A stretch of 64,000 nucleotides of DNA, taken from positions 62,001-126,000 of the forward strand of contig NZ_JABELE010000004.1 of NCBI RefSeq assembly GCF_013009345.1, written 5' to 3'. Under the pieces are notes generated by a model. That model saw only the letters and a list, made by a program, of their open reading frames with translations. It had not been told where the DNA came from and made no database searches. Within the stretch, counting starts at the first letter, position 1, and every line of letters begins with the position of its first letter. Both the position numbers and the translations under genes were made by a program. This DNA is from Acinetobacter geminorum. GTDB taxonomy: Bacteria > Pseudomonadota > Gammaproteobacteria > Pseudomonadales > Moraxellaceae. Shown one piece after another: positions 16,924 through 26,585 of this stretch.

Positions 16924-19530
16924 ATGAATATTGCGGCGCAGCCTCCAGTTCAGGCAGATCAAACAGTTTATTTAAAAGATTATCAAAAACCTTCATTCTT
17001 GGTTGAATCTATTAATCTTGATATTCAAGTATATGACGATAAAACAATTGTTGATTCAACATTAGTCATGAAGCGTCAAACTGCTGGAGACTTGGTATTA
17101 TTAGGTCGTGATCTTGAGTTGCAATCTATTCAGCTCAATGGTCAAGATCTTACTCCTGCACAATATTCACTCGATAGTGAACAACTGGTGATCACTGATG
17201 CACCAGATGAAGTCATTTTACAAACTCAAGTGATTATTCATCCTGAAACCAACACTCAGCTTGAAGGTTTATATAAAGCAGATGAGTTGTTTGTAACCCA
17301 GAATGAACCTGAAGGCTTCCGTAAAATCACGTTCTATCCAGACCGTCCAGATGTACTTTCAGTCTTTACGACACGTGTAGAAGCAGACAAAAAATATCCA
17401 GTGTTACTTGCCAATGGTAATTTGCTTGAAACAGGTGAGGTAGGTGAAAACCGTCACTTTGCGATCTGGCAAGACCCGACTAAAAAACCAAGCTACTTGT
17501 TTGCTTGTGTTATTGGTGATTTAGCTGTTCTTAAAGATCGTTATACGACTTCGGAAGGGCGCGATGTTGCTTTAGAAATCTATGCAATCGAGAAAGACAT
17601 TCCAAAATGCCATATCGCGATGGAAGCATTAAAGCATTCAATGCGTTGGGATGAAGAACACTACGGCCGTGCTTATGACCTCGACAACTATATGATTGTT
17701 GCTGTTAGTCAGTTCAACATGGGTGCCATGGAAAATAAAGGTTTAAACATCTTTAATACCTCATGCGTACTTGCCGATGAAGAATACACAACTGACGCAG
17801 CGATTATGCGAGTACAGTCTGTGATTGCGCATGAATATTTCCATAACTGGACTGGGAACCGTATTACTTGCCGTGACTGGTTCCAGCTGTGCTTAAAAGA
17901 AGGTTTAACGGTTTTCCGTGACCAGTCTTTCTCTGAAGATTTACAATCTGCTGCAGTTCAACGTATTGATGATGTCGCTGTACTTAAATCGCATCAATTC
18001 CCAGAAGATGCTGGTCCATTGTCGCATCCACCACGTCCAGATCACTTTGTAGAAATTAATAACTTCTACACAGCTACAGTCTATGAAAAAGGTGCGGAAA
18101 TTAACCGCATGATGTCGACCTTACTCGGTAAAGAAAAATACCGTCAAGGAACCGATGAATATTTCCGCCGTCATGATGGACAAGCCGTAACAGTAGAAGA
18201 CTGGGTTGCTGCATTATCTGCAGGTTCAGGTGTTGATTTATCTGCATTCTTAACTTGGTACAACCAACCAGGTACACCAAAGCTTGAAGCAAAAGGTGAG
18301 TACGATGCAACAGCACAAACATACCGTTTAAGCTTTAAACAAAGCCTAAAAGCACACCCTAAATATCCAAATTTAAAAGCTGTGCCGATTCCTGTTGCTT
18401 TAGCGCTCTTTAACGCTAAAACAGGTGAACAATATACATTGCACAGTAACAGTCTATTCGTAAATGATGTTAAAGATGGCGTGTACTTGTTTGACCAAGA
18501 TGAGGTAACTATTGAATTTACAGGGGTGACTGAGCAACCCGTTGTGTCGTTACTGCGTAATTTCTCGGCTCCTGTAAATCTTGTATTTGATTACAGTGAT
18601 GAAGAATTAGCATTCTTAATTCAGCACGAAACAAATGGTTTTAACCAGTGGCAAGCAACACAAACCTTGCTTGAACGTATTTTGTTAGAAGACCATTCTG
18701 CAGATGCATACATTCAAGCTATTCAATGCACATTGCCTGAGTTGGTTGGCCGCGACCCGCTTTTAGCATCACGTTTGTTTGATGTTCCAAGTGAAGGTTA
18801 TTTGGGTAGTCGTATTGATCAGAACTATGTACCAGCTGATATTCATGTAAAACGTGAAGCTTTACTAAATCGTTTAGCACAAGAGTTGGGTTCGTTTTGG
18901 AAAGATACCTACCTTACACTTGACCCTGACTTGCAAAAAGAATTCTCTTTAGCCATGGGTGTACGCGCATTAAAAAATATCATGCTGATGATGATGGCTC
19001 GTCAGGGTGATCAAAGTGCATTTGAATTAGCACATGTTCAATACCAAAACACAGGCAATATGTCTGAGCGTTTAGGTGCGCTACGTGTATTGGTTTGGCA
19101 AAACGCACCTCAAGCTCAAGAGGCACTTGCTGATTTCTATGACCGCTTTAAAGATGAAGCTTTATCTTTAGACCAGTGGTTTATGATTCAGGCTGCAAAC
19201 CCAAATGCCAAAACAGAAACAATCGAGTACTTAACTCAACATCCCGACTATGATTTAACAACTCCAAACCGTATTCGTGCGGTAAGTGGTGGCTTGTCAA
19301 ATAATCCTGAAAATACTTGGGGCTTTGGTGTCGCTCACTTTATTAACCTTGCAGAATATCTTGACGAGAAAAACCCGATTTTAGGTTCACGTCTGTTACA
19401 GGTGTTATCTCGTTGGTATACGCTTGCAGAGCCTCAGCGAACACAAGTTCAACAAGCTTTAAAAGCATTGCAGCCTAAAGTGAAATCGAAAAATGTTTCT
19501 GAAACCTTAAATAGCATGCTGAGCGTTTAA
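16924..19530 (+). CDS. pepN: Aminopeptidase N (M1 family zinc metallopeptidase)
   Basis: An 868-residue cytosolic M1 aminopeptidase, which removes N-terminal residues from peptides in protein turnover. The exopeptidase motif GAMENKGLN (about 263-271) and the zinc motif HEYFHNWTGNR (about 299-309) with the downstream glutamate in LKEGLT are all intact. The N-terminal domain, thermolysin-like domain, and C-terminal helical domain are present, and length matches gammaproteobacterial PepN. It is a single-gene unit with a good ribosome site and a terminator directly downstream. Confidence 0.96.
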   Translation: MNIAAQPPVQADQTVYLKDYQKPSFLVESINLDIQVYDDKTIVDSTLVMKRQTAGDLVLLGRDLELQSIQLNGQDLTPAQYSLDSEQLVITDAPDEVILQTQVIIHPETNTQLEGLYKADELFVTQNEPEGFRKITFYPDRPDVLSVFTTRVEADKKYPVLLANGNLLETGEVGENRHFAIWQDPTKKPSYLFACVIGDLAVLKDRYTTSEGRDVALEIYAIEKDIPKCHIAMEALKHSMRWDEEHYGRAYDLDNYMIVAVSQFNMGAMENKGLNIFNTSCVLADEEYTTDAAIMRVQSVIAHEYFHNWTGNRITCRDWFQLCLKEGLTVFRDQSFSEDLQSAAVQRIDDVAVLKSHQFPEDAGPLSHPPRPDHFVEINNFYTATVYEKGAEINRMMSTLLGKEKYRQGTDEYFRRHDGQAVTVEDWVAALSAGSGVDLSAFLTWYNQPGTPKLEAKGEYDATAQTYRLSFKQSLKAHPKYPNLKAVPIPVALALFNAKTGEQYTLHSNSLFVNDVKDGVYLFDQDEVTIEFTGVTEQPVVSLLRNFSAPVNLVFDYSDEELAFLIQHETNGFNQWQATQTLLERILLEDHSADAYIQAIQCTLPELVGRDPLLASRLFDVPSEGYLGSRIDQNYVPADIHVKREALLNRLAQELGSFWKDTYLTLDPDLQKEFSLAMGVRALKNIMLMMMARQGDQSAFELAHVQYQNTGNMSERLGALRVLVWQNAPQAQEALADFYDRFKDEALSLDQWFMIQAANPNAKTETIEYLTQHPDYDLTTPNRIRAVSGGLSNNPENTWGFGVAHFINLAEYLDEKNPILGSRLLQVLSRWYTLAEPQRTQVQQALKALQPKVKSKNVSETLNSMLSV

Positions 19531-19548
19531 TTATTTAAACTTACTAAA

Positions 19549-19578
19549 TAAAGGTCTCTAAAGAGGCCTTTATTTTTT
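19549..19578 (+). terminator. Terminator of pepN
   Basis: Stem AAAGGTCTCT paired with AGAGGCCTTT (one G-T wobble) around a two- to four-base loop, followed by a T-rich run. It lies 19 bases after the pepN stop. Confidence 0.8.
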
Positions 19579-20113
19579 ATATCTCATCGCTCTTCAAGAT
19601 TTAAAATAAATAAAACTATCCTTGTTATAGTTCATCTGTAGATCAAGTTTGATCATTTTATTTTTATATAAATTATAATCTTGAATACTTTATTAGAGAT
19701 AAACTTTTAAGTAATAATATAAAATTACCATTAAAAGTATAGTCAGGAAATAACTAAGTACTTATGTAAATAGAATTTAATTTCATAAAGTTTGATAATT
19801 TTTTGACATATTTATTTAAATTTAAATAAATAAATTTTTTTTAAATTTTATTAAAGTTATTTAAATCAAAAACTTAAATTTTGTAATTATTGTTTTTTTG
19901 TATCCGTAAGATAAGTTTAGGTAAATTTGTTTTATTGATTAGAAATTAAAATAATAACGTGAACATGCATTTTATTTATTTTTATGTATTATGTTGGAAA
20001 GTAGGGTAAAAAAATAAGCTTTAAAAGAGCAGTCAAATAAAAATGATTGTAAGAATAAGGGTTAAATTTTTTATATCTATTAATTCGATAGTTTAGTTTA
20101 AAAGGTTTTGGCC
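19579..20113 (+). promoter_or_regulatory. Long AT-rich regulatory region upstream of the pilus operon
   Basis: More than 530 bases without a gene and strikingly poor in G and C, typical of DNA bound by H-NS-like silencers. A TTGACA hexamer at 19803-19808 is followed at once by a perfect 24-bp AT-only palindrome (19809-19832) covering the spacer and the place where a -10 box would be. A ribosome site (AAAGG) lies at the far right before the pilin gene. This looks like the control region of the chaperone-usher operon. Confidence 0.55.
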
Positions 20114-20644
20114 ATGAAAAAGACTTGTATTTATTTATCAGCAGTTGTTGCAGGAGTATTTTCTCTCAATGCGGCAAATGCAGCTACAGCAACAGGTACA
20201 TTAACTGTTCGAGCAACAGTAACCAATAGTTGTGTATTGAATACCTCTGCAACCGGTACGACAACAAATGCAGTTTTAGACTTTGGTACTTTAAGTTCGC
20301 TGGCTAGCAATGTCGATGCAGATACCACAACGACAGGTGGAACCTCAATTAAAGTCCTTTGTAATAATACTGTGCCATGGACTTTGTCATTTGATGGTGG
20401 TCAGAATGTTTTATCAACTCAACGTCGTATGATCGGTGGGGCGACTAGCGACGAATATATTCCTTACAACCTTTTCTCTGACACTGGACGTGCCACAGCA
20501 ATTGGTATTGCAACGACCGCCTACAGTGGAACCGGAACGGGTAATGTTCAAACTGTAAATGTGTATGGTCGTATTCCTGCAGGAACAACTTTACCAAGTG
20601 CTGGTAGCTATGTTGACAGTGTGACTGTCACAGTAACTTATTAA
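20114..20644 (+). CDS. prpA: Major pilin, spore coat protein U / CsuA/B-like (PrpA candidate)
   Basis: A 176-residue secreted subunit. The first 23 residues (MKKTCIYLSAVVAGVFSLNA, then ANA) form a signal peptide. The mature part has the SCPU pilin pattern: paired cysteines in TNSCVLN and VLCNN, the VRATV N-terminal donor-like strand, YIPYNLFSD, and the final SYVDSVTVTVTY strand. ATG at 20114 follows AAAGG by eight bases. It heads a four-gene operon, and a hairpin right after it could raise its mRNA level over later genes, as expected for a major subunit. The prp symbol is inferred from gene order relative to aceI and amvA. Confidence 0.88.
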   Translation: MKKTCIYLSAVVAGVFSLNAANAATATGTLTVRATVTNSCVLNTSATGTTTNAVLDFGTLSSLASNVDADTTTTGGTSIKVLCNNTVPWTLSFDGGQNVLSTQRRMIGGATSDEYIPYNLFSDTGRATAIGIATTAYSGTGTGNVQTVNVYGRIPAGTTLPSAGSYVDSVTVTVTY

Positions 20645-20665
20645 TTTGCATAAATTAGAATTACG

Positions 20666-20687
20666 TTAGCCCTTTTGAAAGGGCTAA
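20666..20687 (+). terminator. Stem between major pilin and chaperone genes (attenuator or stabiliser)
   Basis: A 10-bp inverted repeat, TTAGCCCTTT and AAAGGGCTAA, separated by two bases, lies 21 bases after the pilin stop and 29 before the chaperone gene. There is no T-run, so it likely limits read-through only partly or protects the pilin mRNA 3' end, giving an excess of the major subunit. Confidence 0.6.
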
Positions 20688-20716
20688 TACATTAAAAAGT
20701 TATATTTGAGCAAATC

Positions 20717-21412
20717 ATGAAAAAAAATATTTTTATTATTACGGGATTATTCTTATCTTTATCTAGCTCTATTAACGCCGCAACAATCCGTCTTTCACCT
20801 GTAAATATAGAAATATTAAGTAATCAAAATGCTGCTTCAATTAGTTTATATAACCAGTCAAATGAAAGTACTGATTTGCAGGTGCGTGTATTTGAGTGGA
20901 GGCAAAATGCTGGGCAAGATCAGTTAATCCCTACGGATGAGATTGTCATTAGTCCACCATTTTTAAAACTACAACCTAGTGACTCTCGTGTAGTTAGAAT
21001 TAACCCGGAACCTATTTCTGGCGAAAAAACTTATCGTATTATTATTGATGAGTTACCAAAACCGATTGATAGCCGTAAAGCTGCTCAGGGAGTAAATGTA
21101 TTACTTCGCTCGTCATTACCTGTATTTGTAGTGAATAAAGATGCAATTACCAAACTGAGTTGGAAAATTGATGTTAGCCAGAACACACCTTCTTTAAATA
21201 TTAGCAATATAGGTAACCGGCATGCGCTGTTAAATAGTCTAACGCTTGTTGATACAACTGCGAAAAAAAGTTATCCGATTAAAGTAAATACTGTGAATGG
21301 TTATATTCTTGCGGAGAAGTCGAAAAGCTACTCGATTAGTAACTTTACCTACCAACCAAATCATAAATACAGCGTATCTCTAACAGTTAATGGTAAGAAA
21401 ACCACACTTTAA
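20717..21412 (+). CDS. prpB: Periplasmic pilus chaperone (PapD/CsuC family)
   Basis: A 231-residue protein with a signal peptide ending near SSINA (residues 1-21) and two immunoglobulin-like domains. IRLSPVNIEIL starts the G1-type domain, and the segment ISPPFLKLQPSDSRVVRI contains the conserved Arg-Val strand that anchors subunits. The second domain ends in KYSVSLTVNGKKTTL. It holds pilin subunits folded in the periplasm and hands them to the usher. It lies between pilin and usher genes with a nine-base gap to the latter. Confidence 0.9.
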   Translation: MKKNIFIITGLFLSLSSSINAATIRLSPVNIEILSNQNAASISLYNQSNESTDLQVRVFEWRQNAGQDQLIPTDEIVISPPFLKLQPSDSRVVRINPEPISGEKTYRIIIDELPKPIDSRKAAQGVNVLLRSSLPVFVVNKDAITKLSWKIDVSQNTPSLNISNIGNRHALLNSLTLVDTTAKKSYPIKVNTVNGYILAEKSKSYSISNFTYQPNHKYSVSLTVNGKKTTL

Positions 21413-21421
21413 GAGGCTTAT

Positions 21422-23881
21422 ATGAAATACATTATAGGTGTCTTATGTGTTGCGTATTTTCCTGCATATTCTTTTGCCGAACAGTTACTAGATCATACGA
21501 ATACTGCAGTTCCCAGTGTTCCTAAATCTGTAGGTAGCAATAGTGAATATAGACACGTAGGAACGAATGAGCAGGAGCAAGATCTTAATTTCATTCATCT
21601 ATTTTTAAATATTTCGATTAATTCAAATGCTTCTGAAGATTTGGTTGCTGTAAAGCAATCTAAGGATGGAAAACTATATATTCGTTCTAGTGCCTTAAGA
21701 ACTTTAAGACTAAAAATGGATGAACATATCCCAGATAACCAGTGGGTGTGTATTAATGATTTAAACGGAATTCAGTTTAAATATCTGGAAAATGAGCAGT
21801 CTTTAAACTTAAAAGTTCCATCGAACATGTTAACGGGTTACTCAGTCGACTTAAGTGGCCAGCAGGTCACTAGCCCACATTTGCTAAAGATGAAACCCTT
21901 AAACGCGGCTATTTTGAATTACAGTCTGTATAACACCATAACCAATGACGAGAACGTTTTCTCAGGTACGGCTGAGGGGATCTTTAACAGTGCAATTGGT
22001 AACTTTTCATCAGGGGTTTTATATAACGGTAGTAATGAAAATAGTTATAGTCATGAAAAATGGGTACGACTGGAAAGTAAGTGGCAGTACGTAGACCCTG
22101 AAAAGATCAGGATATATACCCTAGGGGATTTTATTTCCAATAGCGCGGATTGGGGCAGTAGTGTCCGTCTTGCCGGTTTCCAGTGGTCGAGTGCTTATAG
22201 CCAACGCGGTGATATTGTCACCTCGGCACTCCCACAATTTTCCGGCTCGGCAGCATTGCCTTCGACCTTAGATTTATATGTCAATCAACAAAAGATTTAT
22301 TCAGGGTTAGTGCCTTCAGGCCCATTTGATATTAAACAGCTCCCATTTATTTCAGGAAATGAAGTCACCCTTGTGACTACCGACGCAACTGGAAAGCAGA
22401 GCATTACCAAAAAGCCTTACTATTTTTCATCCAAAATTCTGGCAAAAGGCATAAATGAGTTTTCAGTAGATGTTGGTATTCCACGCTACAACTATGGACT
22501 CTATTCAAATGATTATGATGATGCCACTTTTGCCTCAGGTGCGATCCGATACGGCTACAGCAACTCACTGACCTTAAGCGGTGGTGCAGAAGCTTCAACA
22601 GATGGCCTGTCGAATCTCGGCACAGGATTTGCCAAGAATATTTTTGGTATTGGGGTGATCAATTCTGACATTGCAGCGAGTCAGTATAAAGATGAAAACG
22701 GTTACTCCGCCTTGCTGGGTTTAGAAGGGCGCATCAGTAAGAACATTTCATTTAACACCAGTTACCGCAAAGTATTTGATAACTATTTTGACCTAGCCCG
22801 TGTGTCTCAAGTGAGATATTTAAGAGATAACCAGATCAATGCCGAGTCACAGAACTATCTGAACTACAGTGCACTGGCAGATGAGATTTTTAGGGCAGGG
22901 ATTAACTATAACTTTTATGCAGGCTATGGGGTTTATCTGGGCTATAACCAGATCAAATATAGCGATAACTCCTATAAGTTAGTGTCTACCAATTTAAGTG
23001 GAAGTCTGGATAAGAACTGGGGTTTTTATGCATCAGCGTATAAAGATTATGAAAACCATAAGGACTATGGGGTTTACTTTGCACTGCGATATACACCATC
23101 TAGTAAAGTGAATGCGATCACGAGTGTATCTAGTGACAGCGGTAGCCTACGGTATCGCCAAGAAATATTCGGATTATCAGCACCCCAAATTGGTTCATTT
23201 GGCTGGGGTGGTTATGTTGAGCGCGATCAGGATGCAAAAGAAAACAATGCATCGGTCTATGCATCTTACCGAGCTCGGGCAGCTTACCTGACAGGACGCT
23301 ATAACCGATTTGGAGACAGCGATCAGGTTGCACTTTCAGCGACAGGATCATTGGTTGCGGCGGCGGGACGTATCTTTGCGGCCAATGAAATAGGAGAGGG
23401 CTATGCGGTTGTAACTAATGCCGGACCACAAAGTCAAATTATAAATGGTGGGGTCAATTTGGGAGAAACTGACAAGTCTGGAAGATTTCTGATTCCTAGT
23501 CTCATGCCATATCAAGTGAACCATATTTATTTAGATCCATCGTATCTTTCTCTGAATTGGAATGTTAAATCTACAGATCAAAAAACAGTCGTGGGTTACC
23601 GTCAAGGAACTTTGGTTGACTTCGGTGCTCATCAGGTCATTTCGGGATTAGTGAAACTGGTTGATCAAAGCAATTCACCGTTAATGCCGGGTTATACCGT
23701 TCGAATTAATGGTCAGAAAAATGGGATGGTTGGGTATGACGGTGAAGTATTTATTCCAAACCTATTGAAGCAAAACAAGCTTGAAGTCGATCTTCTAGAT
23801 CATGGTTCATGCCAAGTTGACTTCACCTATAACAGCAATCAGTACTCAACTAAAAAATTGGGACCTTATGTATGTCATTAA
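21422..23881 (+). CDS. prpC: Outer-membrane pilus usher (CsuD family)
   Basis: An 819-residue usher. A signal peptide (MKYIIGVLCVAYFPAYSFA) precedes a periplasmic N-domain, a long beta-barrel/plug region with GDFISNSADWGSSVRLAGFQ and DLYVNQQKIYSGLVPSGPFDI, and C-terminal domains ending in the paired cysteines of GSCQVDF and GPYVCH. It forms the outer-membrane pore through which subunits are polymerised. The next gene starts inside its last codons (10-base overlap), so translation is coupled. GC is locally higher in the barrel-coding part than in the N-terminal third. Confidence 0.92.
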   Translation: MKYIIGVLCVAYFPAYSFAEQLLDHTNTAVPSVPKSVGSNSEYRHVGTNEQEQDLNFIHLFLNISINSNASEDLVAVKQSKDGKLYIRSSALRTLRLKMDEHIPDNQWVCINDLNGIQFKYLENEQSLNLKVPSNMLTGYSVDLSGQQVTSPHLLKMKPLNAAILNYSLYNTITNDENVFSGTAEGIFNSAIGNFSSGVLYNGSNENSYSHEKWVRLESKWQYVDPEKIRIYTLGDFISNSADWGSSVRLAGFQWSSAYSQRGDIVTSALPQFSGSAALPSTLDLYVNQQKIYSGLVPSGPFDIKQLPFISGNEVTLVTTDATGKQSITKKPYYFSSKILAKGINEFSVDVGIPRYNYGLYSNDYDDATFASGAIRYGYSNSLTLSGGAEASTDGLSNLGTGFAKNIFGIGVINSDIAASQYKDENGYSALLGLEGRISKNISFNTSYRKVFDNYFDLARVSQVRYLRDNQINAESQNYLNYSALADEIFRAGINYNFYAGYGVYLGYNQIKYSDNSYKLVSTNLSGSLDKNWGFYASAYKDYENHKDYGVYFALRYTPSSKVNAITSVSSDSGSLRYRQEIFGLSAPQIGSFGWGGYVERDQDAKENNASVYASYRARAAYLTGRYNRFGDSDQVALSATGSLVAAAGRIFAANEIGEGYAVVTNAGPQSQIINGGVNLGETDKSGRFLIPSLMPYQVNHIYLDPSYLSLNWNVKSTDQKTVVGYRQGTLVDFGAHQVISGLVKLVDQSNSPLMPGYTVRINGQKNGMVGYDGEVFIPNLLKQNKLEVDLLDHGSCQVDFTYNSNQYSTKKLGPYVCH

Positions 23882-24891
23882 ATATTATGAATAAGGCTCA
23901 AATAGAGAGCTATAAGTTTTTTCGATTGTCTTTAAAATACTTTGTAGGCATTTGCTTATTTTATCTCGTTTATGCATTTTTTAGTCCGGCACATGCAGCT
24001 TGTACGGTAAGTGGGACCACAAATAACACTTTTACCTACACCGCAGCAAATATTAATAGTGATGCAACCGTAAACCTTTCAGGAACAATTACTTGTACGA
24101 ATTTAGGACTTCCCCAGATTTCTAATTTCATGTGTATGAAAACCGTATTTACGGGAACCACAAATGCAATTAACAGTGTTTCATTACCGTATACGGTTAC
24201 TGCAACTGTAGGTGGAGCTGGGTCTTCTACCACAAACCAAACCTCCAATGTGTGGTATGGCCCAGTAGCAACAGTCGCATCAAATAATATTGTGAGTTAC
24301 TCGGTAAATATAAAAGTACCAGCTCGAACGGGGTCACTCATTGCATATCCTAAAGGAACATATACGGCTTCGGTTCGGTTGTATTGGGATATGGATCTTT
24401 TGGGTTTATCATGCGGTGATTTAATTGGTGGCTGGGATTCAGGTGATACATTACTAACAGCAAACTTTGTGGTACCAAGTATGTGCCAATTAAACTCAAC
24501 CTCAACTGTAGATTTCGGCAATATTAATGATATTAGTACGACTAAGCAGGATTACACAGCGCAAGGAGCTGTAAATTCGACCTGTAATTTTGGAACGCCA
24601 TATAGCATTTATTTAGGGGATGGCAATAACCGTATAAGCGGTGGATTTAGGCGTATGACCAATGGCAATAATGAATTTATTCCCTATCAGTTATATAAAG
24701 ATTCTAACTATAGTACGGTGTGGGATGCTACAGGAGGCGTAACCAATGTTGGAGGGGCAGGAGGAGTCTCAAAAACAGGCTCAGGCAGTGCTCAAACGAC
24801 TACAGTTTATGGAAAGATTCCGCAAGGTACCGCCATCGCAAGTAGACCTGGCGTCTATTCTGATAGTGTTGTTGTTACAGTGACTTATTAA
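23872..24891 (+). CDS. prpD: Tip adhesin-like subunit with two spore coat U domains (CsuE type)
   Basis: A 339-residue exported protein with a hydrophobic signal segment (about residues 20-42, ending in AHA) after a charged start. Two SCPU domains follow: an N-terminal one with TCTNLGLPQISNFMC, and a C-terminal one beginning at CQLNSTSTVDFG and closing with YSDSVVVTVTY, which resembles the major pilin. This two-domain plan is that of CsuE, the tip adhesin. The start overlaps the usher end; an internal ATG five codons later is possible. It is the last gene of the operon. Confidence 0.87.
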   Translation: MSLNIMNKAQIESYKFFRLSLKYFVGICLFYLVYAFFSPAHAACTVSGTTNNTFTYTAANINSDATVNLSGTITCTNLGLPQISNFMCMKTVFTGTTNAINSVSLPYTVTATVGGAGSSTTNQTSNVWYGPVATVASNNIVSYSVNIKVPARTGSLIAYPKGTYTASVRLYWDMDLLGLSCGDLIGGWDSGDTLLTANFVVPSMCQLNSTSTVDFGNINDISTTKQDYTAQGAVNSTCNFGTPYSIYLGDGNNRISGGFRRMTNGNNEFIPYQLYKDSNYSTVWDATGGVTNVGGAGGVSKTGSGSAQTTTVYGKIPQGTAIASRPGVYSDSVVVTVTY

Positions 24892-24906
24892 TTTTCTAAT
24901 CTATTA

Positions 24907-24942
24907 TATAGGAAGTTCTTTTTTAAGGCAGAGCTTCCTATA
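24907..24942 (+). terminator. Terminator of the pilus operon
   Basis: TATAGGAAG pairs with CTTCCTATA 15 bases after the prpD stop, with an internal T-rich loop. The T-tail is weak, but position and stem fit an operon end. Confidence 0.6.
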
Positions 24943-25120
24943 ATTCAAATTATATCGCTTGAAAAATGTTCTGAAATAAGTAGTAAAAATCAAATAATTC
25001 TTAGCTTTCGGAACTTATTCGTCATCAAAAATAGTTTGACTTAAAAAAACATTCTGTATATTTATTGATTAGTTCTAAAAGAGAACTAGATAAAAGGCAA
25101 TTAAAAATAAAGGTGAATAA

Positions 25121-25807
25121 ATGTCGAATATTATTTTGCATCAATGGGAAATTTCTCCATTTTGTCAGAAAGTTTCAAGAATTTTGAAATTTAAAGGAAT
25201 TTCATTTGAAACAGTTAACTATAACGGCATTTTGGGGGCTAAAGTTCCTTTACTGAGTAAAGTGGGTAAAGTACCTGTCATTGATCATAATGGTCAGCGA
25301 ATTCAAGACAGCACTCGGATTGCACGCTATCTAGATGAAGCTTTTCCAGACACACCTCGGCTTTACCCTGAAGATCCAAATCAAAGAGCACTTGCAGAGC
25401 TGTGGGAAGATTGGGCAGATGAATCTCTTTATTTTTATGAAGTCTATTTACGCGTAAATGACTCAGAAGCTTTAAAAGAAGCGATTCGCATTAGTAGTAT
25501 TGGTCGTCCAGCGTATGAAAAACCATTGGTAAAAGGTTTTATTTTGGCTGAATTAAAAACGCAGCTTTTCTTTCAAGGCTTAGGACGAATTAAAGCTGAA
25601 AATGTTGAAGAAGAGTTTATAAGACACCTCGACCGTATTGAGGAAGTTTTATCAAAAAGTGAATGGTTAATTGGAGACAGTCAAACTATTGCAGATATTG
25701 CCGTAGTTGCCCAACTCGGTGAAGTGATTCGCACAAGTAAAAAATTTGGTAAAGAAATTTTGGATCGCCCCTTTATTGCAGTATGGTATAAAAAACAAAC
25801 AGGATGA
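25121..25807 (+). CDS. Glutathione S-transferase family protein
   Basis: A 228-residue cytosolic GST-like protein. The thioredoxin-fold N-domain shows HQWEISPFCQKVSRIL, with a cysteine at the position of redox-active GSTs, then KVPVIDHNGQRIQDSTRIARYLDE, the glutathione gamma-glutamyl site. A helical C-domain follows. It is the first of three closely packed genes with two SDR-type proteins, so a conjugation or reduction step on a shared small molecule is plausible. The substrate is unknown. Confidence 0.88.
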   Translation: MSNIILHQWEISPFCQKVSRILKFKGISFETVNYNGILGAKVPLLSKVGKVPVIDHNGQRIQDSTRIARYLDEAFPDTPRLYPEDPNQRALAELWEDWADESLYFYEVYLRVNDSEALKEAIRISSIGRPAYEKPLVKGFILAELKTQLFFQGLGRIKAENVEEEFIRHLDRIEEVLSKSEWLIGDSQTIADIAVVAQLGEVIRTSKKFGKEILDRPFIAVWYKKQTG

Positions 25808-25814
25808 AACGTCT

Positions 25815-26576
25815 ATGACATCAGCAATATTAGATAAAAAGCGAGATTGTGCAGTTGTTATTGGCGTTGGGGCATCACAAGGTATTGGTGCAGCCGTGAG
25901 CCGTCTTTTTGCAAAAGAAGGCTTAAAAGTCTATGTAGCTGGACGTACATTCCAGAAAATTGAAGCAGTCGCCACCGAAATACATGCAAATGCAGGGGAA
26001 GCTGTCGCGTTCCGTTTAGATGCAGAAGATATACATCAAGTACAGGCCTTATTTGACACAATCACGAGTCAAAATGAGCGTATTAGTGTTGTTATTCATA
26101 ACGTGGGAGGAAATATTCCCTCGATATTTTTACGCAGTCCACTGTCGTTTTTTACTCAAATGTGGCAATCCACTTTTTTATCGGCCTATTTAGTTTCTCA
26201 AAGCTGTCTAAAAATCTTTAAAGATCAAAATCACGGTACGCTTATTTTTACTGGAGCAAGTGCATCTCTACGTGGTAAACCTTTTTTCGCTGCTTTTACG
26301 ATGGGGAAATCTGCTTTAAGAACCTATGCATTAAATCTAGCTCAAATCTATAAAACACAAAGCATACATATTGCTCATGTCATTATTGATGGAATGGTCA
26401 ATGGCGATAGAGTGAATAAAGCATTGTTCGGTTTAGGGCGGTTAGCCCGTCTTACTCGTGGAACCGGCGGACTCAATATTGATGCAATAGCAGAAAACTA
26501 TTGGATGCTTTACCAACAAACCCCACAACTCTGGACACATGAGCTGGATTTACGCCCTTATCAAGAAAAATTTTGA
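25815..26576 (+). CDS. SDR-family protein with Phe in place of the catalytic Tyr
   Basis: A 253-residue short-chain dehydrogenase/reductase-like protein. The nucleotide loop VVIGVGASQGIGAAV, the HNVGGN motif and the GASASL strand are present, but the usual YxxxK reads FTMGK, so the catalytic tyrosine is phenylalanine. This variant is known in an SDR subgroup with AAF..K motifs and HVIIDG, which this protein also has. Start at MTSAILDKKR, seven bases after the GST stop. Whether it is an active reductase cannot be told. Confidence 0.82.
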   Translation: MTSAILDKKRDCAVVIGVGASQGIGAAVSRLFAKEGLKVYVAGRTFQKIEAVATEIHANAGEAVAFRLDAEDIHQVQALFDTITSQNERISVVIHNVGGNIPSIFLRSPLSFFTQMWQSTFLSAYLVSQSCLKIFKDQNHGTLIFTGASASLRGKPFFAAFTMGKSALRTYALNLAQIYKTQSIHIAHVIIDGMVNGDRVNKALFGLGRLARLTRGTGGLNIDAIAENYWMLYQQTPQLWTHELDLRPYQEKF

Positions 26577-26585
26577 GAGACTAAA

